From DAISJI01 sp964559835 (GTDB lineage Bacteria > Acidobacteriota > Terriglobia > Terriglobales > Acidobacteriaceae): a stretch of DNA of 64,000 nt. The stretch covers positions 48,982-112,981 of the forward strand of contig CAZLJE010000016.1 in assembly GCA_964559835.1 (NCBI GenBank), read 5' to 3'. A program made the position numbers and the translations under genes. This document shows positions 35,291-44,932 of the stretch, one piece after another. Under the pieces are notes generated by a model. The model made no database searches and had not been told where the DNA came from. It saw nothing but the letters and a program-made list of their open reading frames with translations. Position 1 is the stretch's first letter. Every line of letters begins with the position of its first letter.

Positions 35291-37249
35291 ATGCTGCCAC
35301 ACCATTCGACGTCTCGCATACTGGTACTCGTCCTCGGCATCAGTTGTGGCGCACTGGCGCAGCAACAGTCCTGGTCGAGGCGCATGGCCGACGCAACGAT
35401 CCAGCGTTGGCCCGATGCGCAGATCGTCGCCAACAACAAGACACTCGGCGATTGGGCGTACGACAAGAACACACTGTTGGCGGGATTCGCTGCGGTGTGG
35501 CAAAACACCGCCGACCCCGCTTATTACCGCTACATCCAGCGCTCGATGGACCGCCTCGTCAATGCCGACGGATCCATTCCCTCTCACAAGCCGGAAGATC
35601 AGAGCCTCGATGAAGTCGCGCTCGGACGCGAGCTTCTTCTTCTCTACGGCCGCACGAAGAACGCGAAGTACTACAAGGCAGCCACGATCATCCGTCACCA
35701 GCTTGACTCGCAGCCTCGTACGCCGTCCGGAGGCTTTTGGCACAAGAAGAGATATCCGAACCAGATGTGGCTTGACGGCCTTTACATGGCCGAGCCGTTC
35801 TATGCGCAATACGCAGTGATGTTTCAACAGCCCAAAGATTTCGACGACATCGCGCACCAGTTCGTGCTGATCGAGGAGCACACGCGCGACGCGAAGACCG
35901 GATTGCTCTACCACGGGTGGGATGAGTCGAAGCAAATGGGATGGGCGGACAAGAAAACGGGACGAGCTCCGAACGTCTGGGCGCGCGCCGTGGGCTGGTA
36001 CGCAATGGCACTGGTCGATACCCTGCCCTACTTCCCCGCCGATCATCCCGGACGCGCGCAGTTGCTCCAGATTCTCCAGCGGCTGGCGCCTGCAATAGCG
36101 AAAACGCAGGACCCGCAATCGGGTGTCTGGTTCGAAGTGATGGACGAACCACAGAAGGCCGGCAACTACAAAGAGGCGTCAGCATCGTGCATGTTGGTTT
36201 ACGCGCTCGAAAAAGGCGTACGTCTAGGCTACCTGGATCCAAAGTTTCAGCAAGTAGCGCAGCGTGGTTATGACGGGATACTGAAGCGCTTCGTGAAGGA
36301 CGACGCCGACGGGAAGCTCACTCTCACGGATACGGTATACGGTGCAGGGTTGGGACCGAAGCTCACACCCGAAAACAGTTGGGACTATTACGCGCATGTC
36401 GATGTCGGGCCGTCCGATCCGAAAGGTATTGGCGCATTCCTAATGGCTGCTGCCGAGATGGAAGTAGCACCTACCGCGACACTCGACCGCAACAAGACTG
36501 TCCTGCTCGACGCATGGTTCAACAGCCAGAAGCGCAAGAATGCCGCGGGCCAGGAGGAGTACTTCCATTACAAATGGACCGACCACGCGGACAGCGGCTT
36601 CTTTACGTTGGGCCACATTTTCCGCAATTACGGCGCCGCGACCGATACGCTCTACACCGCTCCCCGCTTGTCGAATCTGAAAAACGCGCAGGTGTACATC
36701 ATCGTGTCGCCCGATATCCCGGCGAAGAACCCAAACCCCAACTACATGACCGACGCCGATGCCAGCGAGATCGTCGCGTGGGTGAAGAGCGGCGGCGTTC
36801 TCGCCATTCTTCAGAATGATTCCGGAAATTCTGAATTTGAGCATTTCAATAAACTCGCAGACAAACTCGGCGTTCACTTCAATGCAGTCCTCCGCAATCG
36901 CGTCGAGGGGTCCAACTGGGACATGGGCAAGATTGCAATCCCGGAGGGCACTGGGATTTTTGACGGCGCTCGTACCTTCTTTATGAAGGAGGTGTCGACC
37001 ATCACTCCCTCTCAACCTGCTCGCCCTCTCGTCGTCGATAAGGGCGACGTGCTCATGGCCGTCGCGAAGGTCGGCAAAGGGACCGTTTTCGCGCTGACCG
37101 ATCCATGGCTCTACAACGAGTACACCGACGGGCTGAAACTTCCGCCCGAGTACCAGAACTACATGGGCGGAGAGGAACTGGCGCGTTGGCTGTTGCAACA
37201 GGCCGGAGCGTCGACCAACGACACTCGAACGAAGAAGGCATCGAAATGA
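35291..37249 (+). CDS. Secreted GH105 unsaturated rhamnogalacturonyl hydrolase with extra C-terminal domain
   Basis: 652 aa. Signal peptide residues 1-23 (ILVLVLGISCGALAQ). GH105 barrel to about residue 390: QSLDEVALGRELLLLYG (Asp107), GGFWHKKRYPNQMWLDG (catalytic Asp162), WARAVGWYAMALVDTLP. A ~250-residue C-terminal alpha/beta domain follows (TVLLDAWFNSQ; NLKNAQVYIIVSPDIPAKNPN; IVAWVKSGGVLAILQND), resembling class-I glutamine-amidotransferase-like or DUF4350 domains found fused to GH105 enzymes. The fused domain's role is unknown. Shares a 4-base ATGA overlap with the cupin gene. Together with the first GH105 it gives two non-identical hydrolases for unsaturated oligomers. Confidence 0.9.
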   Translation: MLPHHSTSRILVLVLGISCGALAQQQSWSRRMADATIQRWPDAQIVANNKTLGDWAYDKNTLLAGFAAVWQNTADPAYYRYIQRSMDRLVNADGSIPSHKPEDQSLDEVALGRELLLLYGRTKNAKYYKAATIIRHQLDSQPRTPSGGFWHKKRYPNQMWLDGLYMAEPFYAQYAVMFQQPKDFDDIAHQFVLIEEHTRDAKTGLLYHGWDESKQMGWADKKTGRAPNVWARAVGWYAMALVDTLPYFPADHPGRAQLLQILQRLAPAIAKTQDPQSGVWFEVMDEPQKAGNYKEASASCMLVYALEKGVRLGYLDPKFQQVAQRGYDGILKRFVKDDADGKLTLTDTVYGAGLGPKLTPENSWDYYAHVDVGPSDPKGIGAFLMAAAEMEVAPTATLDRNKTVLLDAWFNSQKRKNAAGQEEYFHYKWTDHADSGFFTLGHIFRNYGAATDTLYTAPRLSNLKNAQVYIIVSPDIPAKNPNPNYMTDADASEIVAWVKSGGVLAILQNDSGNSEFEHFNKLADKLGVHFNAVLRNRVEGSNWDMGKIAIPEGTGIFDGARTFFMKEVSTITPSQPARPLVVDKGDVLMAVAKVGKGTVFALTDPWLYNEYTDGLKLPPEYQNYMGGEELARWLLQQAGASTNDTRTKKASK

Positions 37250-37725
37250 AACGAATCCTGATAACGGGTTTGTGCGCGCTTGCGATGACACTGCCCGCGC
37301 AGATTATCGGACAGGCGAAGCCCGCTGAATATCATTCGGCGACGGAACTGAGACAGCAGTTCGCAAAACTCGCCGCCGACGCGAAAGCCAAGAATGCCGG
37401 CAGCAACGGCGCCGATTGGGGCGCCTACGAAAATCATGCACTGAAGCTTTCGTATCGTCGCGCCAGCGGACAGGCCGAAGTTCACGTCCATCTCGCTGAC
37501 GTCATGGTTGTGACTGGCGGGTCGGCAACCATCATCATCGGCGGCACGCTGGTGGAAGCGAAGAACGAGAATCCCAACGAGATCAGGGGCAAGAGCATCG
37601 AGGGAGGCACGCGCCAGGTATTGTCGGAAGGCGACATCATTCACATTCCGGCCGGCACGCCGCACCAGTTGATCCTCGACCAGGGGAAAGATTTTCAGGC
37701 ATTTGTGGTCAAGATCCACGACTAG
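37246..37725 (+). CDS. Secreted small cupin-domain protein
   Basis: 159 aa. Signal peptide residues 1-22 (ILITGLCALAMTLPAQIIG). Single cupin fold: EVHVHLADVMVVTGGSATIIIGG (motif 1, with His-x-His) and GDIIHIPAGTPHQLILDQG (motif 2, with His), so it can hold one metal ion. Stray exported cupins of this type occur in Acidobacterial gene clusters; a role as sugar-binding or isomerase-like protein is possible but unproven. Start overlaps the GH105 stop (ATGA at 37246-37249), and GH95 begins within a few bases of its end, so it is expressed with the enzymes. Confidence 0.8.
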   Translation: MKRILITGLCALAMTLPAQIIGQAKPAEYHSATELRQQFAKLAADAKAKNAGSNGADWGAYENHALKLSYRRASGQAEVHVHLADVMVVTGGSATIIIGGTLVEAKNENPNEIRGKSIEGGTRQVLSEGDIIHIPAGTPHQLILDQGKDFQAFVVKIHD

Positions 37726-37729
37726 CGAA

Positions 37730-40126
37730 TTGTTCGCGACACTCCGGTTCCGCATCGCTCGACTGCTGCTCGTAATGCCTCTGCTCGCGAGCACAGCGTT
37801 CCCGCGCGCGCAAACGCCAGGTCAGCAGTCGCCACCGCCGAAGTACGACACGAAAGATGACGGTGTCCAATTTTCCTCCCCAGCCGCTGCGCCGAATTCC
37901 GCAGTGACGCTGTGGTATCAGCATCCGGCCAAACAGTGGGTCGAAGCGGTTCCGGTCGGTAATGGACGGCTCGGCGCAATGGTGTTTGGCGGCATCCACC
38001 GCGAGATACTTCCGTTGAATGAGGACACACTCTGGCCCGGCGGTCCGCACGACTACAGCAATCCCGACGCGCTCGCGGCGCTGCCCGTCGTTCGCAAGAT
38101 GGTTTTCGACGACAAATATAAAGAGGCGGAAGACTACATCAACGCCCACATGATGGGCCGCCCCGGGCGCGAGATGCCGTACCAGCCGCTCGGCAATCTC
38201 GTTCTCGACTTTCCCGAAACAACGTCGGTCTCCAGGTATCGCCGCGAGTTGGACCTCGATTCGGCAATTGCGTCTACGTCTTTTTTTGCCGGCGGCGTCA
38301 CCTTCCGGCGTGAGGTGTTCGTCAGCCCCGTTGACCAGGTGATTGCGATCCACCTTGTCGCCGATAAACGAGGACAGATCAACTGCACGGTCCATCTGCA
38401 GACCGAACAGAACGCGAGCATCGCCGCCAATGGAGCTTCCACGCTGATCATGAGCGGGAAGAACTCCGATCTGCGCGGCGTGGCAGGTGCTCTGACATTT
38501 GAGGCACGCGTCCGGGTGGTGAACGATTCAGGACAGGTAACCGCGTCGGGTGATTCCCTGCGGATCATCGGCGCCGACTCGGCGACCATCTACGTGGCGG
38601 CCGCGACTAGCTACAAAACGTACAACGACGTGAGCGGCGATCCGGATGCCCTCACCAGTTCGGCAATCGCGAGCGCCGTCGAACACGGATATGATTCCGT
38701 TCGCTCACGGCACATCCGCGAACATCAGCGGCTGTTCCGCCGAGTTCATATCGACCTCGGACAAAGTGCCGATGGCGCGCAGCTTCCGACCGACGAGCGC
38801 ATCGCTAATTTTGGCCGTGGTGACGACCCGGGATTCGCCGCACTGTATTTCCAGTTCGGACGCTATCTACTCATCTCCAGCTCCCGCGCGGGCTCACAGC
38901 CGGCAAACCTGCAAGGCATCTGGAACGACCGTATGTTTCCGCCGTGGGAAAGCAGCTACACGACGAACATCAATGCCGAGATGAATTACTGGCCGGCGGA
39001 GCCGACGAACCTGGCGGAGACCGTCGAACCCCTTGTGCAGATGGTGCTGGATCTGACCCATACGGGCGCGCTCGTGGCCAGGAACGATTACGGCGCGAGC
39101 GGCTGGGTGACGCACCACAACACGGACCTCTGGCGCGACAGCGCACCCGCGGATCAAGCTCGGTCCGGAATGTGGCCCACCGGAGGCGCGTGGCTCTGCC
39201 TCCATCTTTGGGACCACTACGATTATTCACGCGACAAAACTTTTCTGGCGAAGATCTACCCTGCTCTAAGGGGCGCATCCCAGTTCTTCCTCGACACTCT
39301 TGTTGAAGATCCGAAGCACCACTGGCTGGTGACGAATCCTTCCCTCTCGCCCGAGAATCGACATCCGTTCGGCAGCAGCATCGTGGCCGGCCCGACTATG
39401 GATGAGCAGATCCTGCGCGACCTGTTCACTAACACAATTCGCGCTGCCGAACTCCTTGGAGTGGATGCCGAACTCCGGAAACGCATCGCCGATGCCCGCG
39501 CTCGTCTGGCGCCAAGTCAAATCGGCAAAGCCGGCCAGTTGCAGGAATGGCTCGAGGACTGGGACTTACAGGCGCCGCAGATCAACCATCGCCACGTGTC
39601 GCATTTGTACGGCCTGTACCCAAGCTGGCAGATCGATCAGCGCGACACCCCCGAACTGGCCATGGCAGCAAAGAAGTCGCTCGAGACCCGCGGCGACGAA
39701 GCCACTGGCTGGGGCCTTGCCTGGCGGCTGAACCTGTGGGCTCGTCTGCACGACGGGGAGCACGCGTACAAGATCCTCACTCTGCTGCTTCGGTCCGATC
39801 GGACGTACCCGAACATGTTCGATGCGCATCCGCCGTTCCAAATAGACGGAAACTTCGGCGGCACAGCGGGAATCTCGGAAATGCTGCTTCAGAGCCATGC
39901 GTACGAGATCGAGTTCCTGCCCGCACTCCCGGCCAAATGGGCTGACGGCTGCATCACGGGATTGCGCGCGCGCGGCGGAATAGAAGTGGACATGACATGG
40001 CGCGCTGGGAAACTTATCTCAGCGGACCTGCGCGCATCGCTCGCGCGCACCGTGGTGTTGCGTTACGGCGCCACTACACGCCGGATTTCTTTGAAACCCC
40101 GAGAGCACTTCCGCTGGACACCTTGA
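37730..40126 (+). CDS. Secreted GH95 alpha-L-fucosidase / alpha-L-galactosidase
   Basis: About 798 aa. Start uncertain: TTG at 37730 gives the best signal peptide (hydrophobic IARLLLVMPLLAS), but no clear ribosome binding site; ATG 37773 is an alternative and translation may be coupled to the cupin stop at 37725. GH95 blocks: AVPVGNGRLGAMVFGG near 80, NEDTLWPGGPHDYSNP, NLQGIWND, TNINAEMNYWPAEPTN (catalytic Asn region), DGNFGGTAGISEMLLQ (catalytic Asp region). Inverting release of alpha-1,2-linked L-fucose, or L-galactose, both found in xyloglucan and rhamnogalacturonan-II. Released fucose would enter FucP and the fucose operon. Confidence 0.9.
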   Translation: MFATLRFRIARLLLVMPLLASTAFPRAQTPGQQSPPPKYDTKDDGVQFSSPAAAPNSAVTLWYQHPAKQWVEAVPVGNGRLGAMVFGGIHREILPLNEDTLWPGGPHDYSNPDALAALPVVRKMVFDDKYKEAEDYINAHMMGRPGREMPYQPLGNLVLDFPETTSVSRYRRELDLDSAIASTSFFAGGVTFRREVFVSPVDQVIAIHLVADKRGQINCTVHLQTEQNASIAANGASTLIMSGKNSDLRGVAGALTFEARVRVVNDSGQVTASGDSLRIIGADSATIYVAAATSYKTYNDVSGDPDALTSSAIASAVEHGYDSVRSRHIREHQRLFRRVHIDLGQSADGAQLPTDERIANFGRGDDPGFAALYFQFGRYLLISSSRAGSQPANLQGIWNDRMFPPWESSYTTNINAEMNYWPAEPTNLAETVEPLVQMVLDLTHTGALVARNDYGASGWVTHHNTDLWRDSAPADQARSGMWPTGGAWLCLHLWDHYDYSRDKTFLAKIYPALRGASQFFLDTLVEDPKHHWLVTNPSLSPENRHPFGSSIVAGPTMDEQILRDLFTNTIRAAELLGVDAELRKRIADARARLAPSQIGKAGQLQEWLEDWDLQAPQINHRHVSHLYGLYPSWQIDQRDTPELAMAAKKSLETRGDEATGWGLAWRLNLWARLHDGEHAYKILTLLLRSDRTYPNMFDAHPPFQIDGNFGGTAGISEMLLQSHAYEIEFLPALPAKWADGCITGLRARGGIEVDMTWRAGKLISADLRASLARTVVLRYGATTRRISLKPREHFRWTP

Positions 40127-40149
40127 TCGCATTACGACGAAGAGGAGTG

Positions 40150-41754
40150 ATGCTTACGATACGAAGAGATTTCCTGAAACACGCGGGACTTGGAATTGGC
40201 GCGGCTGCGGCCGTAGCTCCATTTTCGGCGGCGCAATCCAGCCCCAGCGCTCCCGGTGCAAATGGCGGCATATTTGAAGTCCGCAGCTTCGGCGCGACCG
40301 GCGACGGTAAAACTATCGACACTCCCGCTATGAACCGCGCCATCGAGGCTGCCGCTGCCGCCGGCGGCGGAACGGTGCGTTTCGCGGCGGGGACGTACGC
40401 TTCGTACTCGATCCGCTTGAAAAGCAACGTCGTGCTTTATCTCGACAAGGGCGCCATCGTTCTCGCCGCCGACGTTCCACCCGAAGGCACAACTTCCGGC
40501 GGCTACGACGCGGCTGAAGCAAATCCCGGTGATAATAAGTTCCAGGATTACGGTCATAGCCACTGGCACAACAGCCTGCTCTGGGCTGAAGACCAGCATG
40601 ATTTCGGGATCCTCGGTCCCGGCCTGATCTACGGCAAAGGTCTGAGTCGCGGCACGCGCGAACTGCCAAGGGCCGAATCTCCGGGTGTCGGCAATAAAGC
40701 GATCGCGCTCAAGAATTGCCGGAACGTGCTCTTGAAGGATTTCGCCATCCTGAAGGGCGGACACTTCGGCATCCTCGCGACAGGCGTCGATAACTTCAAC
40801 ATTGACGGTCTCACTATCGACACCAACCGCGACGGCATCGATCTCGACTGCTGCCGCAACGTGCACGTGTCGAACACAACCGTTAATTCTCCCTGGGATG
40901 ACGCTATCTGCCCAAAGAGCTCCTATGGCTTAAACCAGGCGCGGTCGACCGAGAATGTGACCATCACCAACTGTTACGTCGCCGGATGCTATGAACTCGG
41001 CACGTTTCTCGACGGCACGTTCAAGAAGTTCGCGCCCGACGCTCACGTCCCGCGGACCGGGCGCATCAAGTTCGGAACGGAATCGAACGGCGGGTTCAAG
41101 AACATCACGGTGAGCAACTGCGTCTTCGATGGCTGTAATGGCATTGCGCTGGAAAGCGTCGATGGCGCTCTGCTGGAAGACGTCGTATTCAACAACATCA
41201 CCATGCGCGACATCAGCGGCTCCCCGATCTTCATGCGGCTCGGCGCCCGCATGCGCGGTCCGGAAGGTGTTCCGGTCGGAAAGCTGCACCGCGTCATCCT
41301 CAGCAACATCGTCAGTTACAACGCGGTCGGGAAGCTGCCCGCCATCATCGCCGGAATACCCGGCCGCAATATCGAGGATGTTAAGCTCCACGATATTTAC
41401 CTGCACCACCGCGGGGGTGGAACGAAGGACATGGCCGCGCTCCAACCGCCCGAGTTCGAAAATAAGTACCCGGACCCACACATGTTCGGCCGGGAACTTC
41501 CGGCCAGCGGTTTCTTCGTCCGGCACGCGACGAACGTGGAATTCACGAATATCGAGATTGCGTACGATGCACCCGATGAACGTGCGGTGTTTATGGTCAA
41601 CGAAGTGGACGGCGCCGACTTCTTCCGCATCAAGGCGCCGGCGGCCGCTGCGGGACGCATATTCTCATTAACCAACGTCAACAACTTCCGCACACTCGCA
41701 AGCCGCGGGATTAAAGACACTGATATCGAACGCATCGATCGCAAGACGCTCTGA
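40150..41754 (+). CDS. Tat-exported GH28 polygalacturonase-like enzyme
   Basis: 534 aa from ATG 40150 (GAGGAG just upstream); open sequence before it lies within GH95. Tat signal IRRDFLKHAGLGIGAAAAVAP. GH28 beta-helix: VRSFGATGDGKTIDTPAMNRAI (44-65), NTNRDGIDLDCC (225-235) and WDDAICPKSS (249-258), the catalytic Asp residues in place. Where GHG is common, the following coils read NCYVAGCYELGTFLDGTFKK. Closest in feel to exo-acting galacturonidases / rhamnogalacturonan-type GH28 with NxxDG...WDDAI. Lies 23 bases after GH95 and 13 before GH3, so part of one mRNA. Confidence 0.88.
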   Translation: MLTIRRDFLKHAGLGIGAAAAVAPFSAAQSSPSAPGANGGIFEVRSFGATGDGKTIDTPAMNRAIEAAAAAGGGTVRFAAGTYASYSIRLKSNVVLYLDKGAIVLAADVPPEGTTSGGYDAAEANPGDNKFQDYGHSHWHNSLLWAEDQHDFGILGPGLIYGKGLSRGTRELPRAESPGVGNKAIALKNCRNVLLKDFAILKGGHFGILATGVDNFNIDGLTIDTNRDGIDLDCCRNVHVSNTTVNSPWDDAICPKSSYGLNQARSTENVTITNCYVAGCYELGTFLDGTFKKFAPDAHVPRTGRIKFGTESNGGFKNITVSNCVFDGCNGIALESVDGALLEDVVFNNITMRDISGSPIFMRLGARMRGPEGVPVGKLHRVILSNIVSYNAVGKLPAIIAGIPGRNIEDVKLHDIYLHHRGGGTKDMAALQPPEFENKYPDPHMFGRELPASGFFVRHATNVEFTNIEIAYDAPDERAVFMVNEVDGADFFRIKAPAAAAGRIFSLTNVNNFRTLASRGIKDTDIERIDRKTL

Positions 41755-41767
41755 TAAGGGACACAGA

Positions 41768-43825
41768 ATGAAACCGTTACTCACAATTGCAACCTGTTTA
41801 CTTGCGCACGTCGTCGCGTTCGGTCAAGCCACCGATCGTCCGTGGATGAATACGTCCCTCGCGCCCGAAAAGCGAGCCGAACTCCTGGTCAAGGCCATGA
41901 CTCTCGACGAAAAGATCAGCCAGATCCACATGCGCGATATCCGCGAGTTTCCGCGCGAGGTCATCGCCATTGAACGTCTTGGTCTTCCTACGTTCAAGAT
42001 CTCGAATGGCCCTCTCGGCGCCGGTCCGGGCGACAGTCGACAGCCGCAGCCAGCTACCGCATTTCCGTCGTCTCTCGCCCTGGCATCTACCTGGGACCCG
42101 ACGTGGGCTGAGACGTTCGGCCGGATCGCTGCCGAAGAGATCGCCAGCCGCGGCGAGCACCTGCTCGAAGCTCCGGGCCTGAATATCACGCGCGTTCCAC
42201 AGAACGGACGCAACTTCGAATACTTTGGGGAAGACCCGTTTCTGACGGCTCGTATGGGTGTCGCCGAAGTGAAGGGCATTCAGTCCGTCGGGGTCATCGC
42301 CGAGCCGAAGCATTACGCTGCGAATAGCCAGGAGAACCAGCGCAAGACGATCAACGAAATCATCGACGAGCGCACTCTGCGTGAAATCTACCTGCCCGCG
42401 TTCGAAGCCGCGGTGAAGGAAGCCGATGCCGCGGCGATCATGACAGCGTATCCCAGCGTGAACGGCCAGTTCTGCGTAGAGAACGTGCACCTGCTCAAAG
42501 ACATCTTGCGCGGGGAGTGGGGATTCAAGGGCTTCGTGCAGTCGGATTACACGGCAACGCACAGCGCCGTAGCCAGCGCGAACGCCGGCCTCGACTTGTC
42601 GATGAAGCCGGACCACTATTCCGACGAAATGAAAATCGCCATCGCCGACGGCAAGGTGAGCGAGTCGACCCTCGACACGATGCTGCTGCGTCGCTTCACC
42701 CAGATGTTCCGCCTTGGCTGGTTCGACCATCCGTACCAAGCGCATCCTATCCCCGCTGAGAAGAACGGAGCCGTGGCGCGCGAGTTGGCCGCCCAGGGAG
42801 CGGTGCTGCTGAAGAACTCCAACAATCAACTCCCGCTCGACGCCGCAAAGATCCATTCGATCGCGTTGATCGGTCCGTACGCCGGCGCGGCACATACGGG
42901 CGGCGGCGGAAGCTCCGCGGTCACTCCTCTCTATACGGTCAAGCCGGAGGACGGTCTCAAACAGACCGGCGGACCATCCATTACGATCACGTACAACGAC
43001 GGATCCGACCCGTCAGCAGCAGCCGTGATCGCCAAATCCGTGGAAGTCGCGATTGTCATGGTCGGCGACAAGAATCGCGAGAACCAGGACCGTCCCAATC
43101 TTTCGCTGCCAAACGAGCAGGACGCGCTTATCGGTGCCGTTGCTGCCGGCAATCCGCACACGATTGTGGTCTTGAAAACCGGTGGCCCCGTCCTGATGCC
43201 GTGGCTCGAACACGTCTCGGCGGTACTGGAAGCGTGGTATCCGGGTGAGGAAGACGGCAGGGCGATAGCGGATTTGCTGTTCGGACGGCTGAGCCCGATG
43301 GGCAAATTGCCGATGACATTCCCCAGGACCGAAGCGGAAGTGCCGGCACACGCACCCGAACAGTACCCCGGCGTGAATGGCGTCGCGACCTACTCCGAAA
43401 AGCTTGAGGTCGGCTATCGCTGGTACGACGCTCAGAAGATCGCGCCTCTTTTTCCGTTTGGCTTTGGTCTCTCCTACACCACGTTCAAGTTCGACCACCT
43501 GAAGGTATCTCCGGCGACCGCGAATAAGGTCATCGTGGAGTTCGATGTCACCAACACAGGCAAGCGTGACGGATCGGAGATCGCACAGGTGTACCTGGCT
43601 TCGCCTGCAACCGCCGGTGAGCCGCCCAAACAGCTCAAGGGCTTCGCTCGTGTCGACCTGCACGCTGGGCAGACGAAGCACGTCACCATGAACCTGGACG
43701 AGCGTGCGTTTTCGATATGGAAAACCGAGGCAAATAAATGGACGGTAGCACCGGGAACTTACGGTGTGTTGGTCGGGGACTCGTCTCGCGACCTGCCGCT
43801 CAAAGGAAGCGTTACGATCCAATGA
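41768..43825 (+). CDS. Secreted GH3 beta-glycosidase (second copy)
   Basis: 685 aa, same length and domain plan as the first GH3. Signal peptide to residue 20 (LLTIATCLLAHVVAFGQ). Barrel with EPKHYAANSQE and nucleophile Asp260 in GFVQSDYTATHS; sandwich domain (GPYAGAAHTGGGGSSAVTP); C-terminal fibronectin-III-like domain (EIAQVYLASPATAGEPP). The two GH3 proteins share many blocks (GAGPGxSR, APxxNIxRVPQNGR) but differ enough to suggest old duplication with changed specificity. Its stop overlaps the next start (ATGA at 43822-43825). Confidence 0.92.
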   Translation: MKPLLTIATCLLAHVVAFGQATDRPWMNTSLAPEKRAELLVKAMTLDEKISQIHMRDIREFPREVIAIERLGLPTFKISNGPLGAGPGDSRQPQPATAFPSSLALASTWDPTWAETFGRIAAEEIASRGEHLLEAPGLNITRVPQNGRNFEYFGEDPFLTARMGVAEVKGIQSVGVIAEPKHYAANSQENQRKTINEIIDERTLREIYLPAFEAAVKEADAAAIMTAYPSVNGQFCVENVHLLKDILRGEWGFKGFVQSDYTATHSAVASANAGLDLSMKPDHYSDEMKIAIADGKVSESTLDTMLLRRFTQMFRLGWFDHPYQAHPIPAEKNGAVARELAAQGAVLLKNSNNQLPLDAAKIHSIALIGPYAGAAHTGGGGSSAVTPLYTVKPEDGLKQTGGPSITITYNDGSDPSAAAVIAKSVEVAIVMVGDKNRENQDRPNLSLPNEQDALIGAVAAGNPHTIVVLKTGGPVLMPWLEHVSAVLEAWYPGEEDGRAIADLLFGRLSPMGKLPMTFPRTEAEVPAHAPEQYPGVNGVATYSEKLEVGYRWYDAQKIAPLFPFGFGLSYTTFKFDHLKVSPATANKVIVEFDVTNTGKRDGSEIAQVYLASPATAGEPPKQLKGFARVDLHAGQTKHVTMNLDERAFSIWKTEANKWTVAPGTYGVLVGDSSRDLPLKGSVTIQ

Positions 43826-44850
43826 GGACGCTCAGACCCATCGTTCGTGCGTGCGCTATCACCGCATTGTTAGCCGCGTCCGCCGTCGCGCAGAACGCCC
43901 GCACTCTCGAGATCTACTTCATCGACGTCGAAGGCGGGCAGGCGACTCTCATCGTCACACCGCAGCGCCAGTCCCTGCTCATCGATACCGGCTGGCCGGA
44001 CTTCGACGGCCGCGACACCGATCGCATCGTCGCAGCAGCCAAAGATGCGGGCCTGAAGCAACTCGATTACGTGCTCATCACGCATTACCACCGCGATCAT
44101 GTGGGCGGAGTTCCGCAGCTCGCGGCGCGCATGAAGATCGGCGCATTCGTAGATCATGGCGCGAACCAGGAGCAGTCCGAAAGCGTCCTTCCTTCCTATG
44201 CGGCGTATGAACAAGCGATCGTGGGTTCGAAGCACCTAGTAGTCAAACCTGGCGATTCGCTGCCCTTTCGCGACATCAAGCTTCAAGTGCTCACTGCCGC
44301 CGGCGAACACATCACCTCGAGCCTGCCGCAAGCGGGTCAGCAGAACCCTTACTGCGCCTCCGCACCTGAACCACCCGAAGATCCAACGGAAAACGCGCGC
44401 TCGATCGGCGTTCTCATTACTTTCGGACGCTTCCGTTTCATCGACCTCGCCGACCTCACACAGCGGAAAGAACTCGAACTCGTCTGTCCGGTGAACCGCG
44501 TGGGAACCGTCGATCTCTACCTCACCACGCACCACGGTTTAGCTCTGTCCAATGCACGTGCCATCGTTGACGTGCTGCGTCCGCGTGTCGCCATCATGAA
44601 CAACGGTGCGCGTAAAGGAGCCAGCCCCGCGGCATGGCAGATCGTTCATGACTCGCCAGGGCTGCAGGATCTGTGGCAACTCCATTACGCGATTGAATCC
44701 GACGCCGACCACAATGTCGCGGAAGAGAGGATCGCCAACCCGCAGGAAAACTGCGAAGGAAAATACTTGAAGGTGTCCGCACAGGCCAACGGAACCTTTA
44801 CGGTCTCAAACTCCCGAAATAATTATTCGAAGACTTACCGGCGAAAATAG
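43822..44850 (+). CDS. Secreted metallo-beta-lactamase-fold hydrolase (ComEC-type MBL domain)
   Basis: 342 aa. Signal peptide to about residue 23 (ACAITALLAASAVAQ). MBL fold: EIYFIDVEGGQATLIVTP (strand typical of the ComEC-like MBL group), THYHRDHVGGVP (zinc motif HxHxDH), IDLADLTQRKE and LTTHHGLALSNA. Its presence as the last gene of a glycan-degradation series is unusual; function is unknown. Possibilities include an esterase/lactonase acting on substituents or lactonised sugar acids. It overlaps the GH3 stop by four bases, so co-expression is nearly certain. Confidence 0.85.
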   Translation: MRTLRPIVRACAITALLAASAVAQNARTLEIYFIDVEGGQATLIVTPQRQSLLIDTGWPDFDGRDTDRIVAAAKDAGLKQLDYVLITHYHRDHVGGVPQLAARMKIGAFVDHGANQEQSESVLPSYAAYEQAIVGSKHLVVKPGDSLPFRDIKLQVLTAAGEHITSSLPQAGQQNPYCASAPEPPEDPTENARSIGVLITFGRFRFIDLADLTQRKELELVCPVNRVGTVDLYLTTHHGLALSNARAIVDVLRPRVAIMNNGARKGASPAAWQIVHDSPGLQDLWQLHYAIESDADHNVAEERIANPQENCEGKYLKVSAQANGTFTVSNSRNNYSKTYRRK

Positions 44851-44932
44851 CAGGACACATGGTCGACTCGGCGCAGATCCACATTAGTGCAGGTGCTGAC
44901 CATACGTGGTCGCAGCCTTTGTTAAGCCGTCG

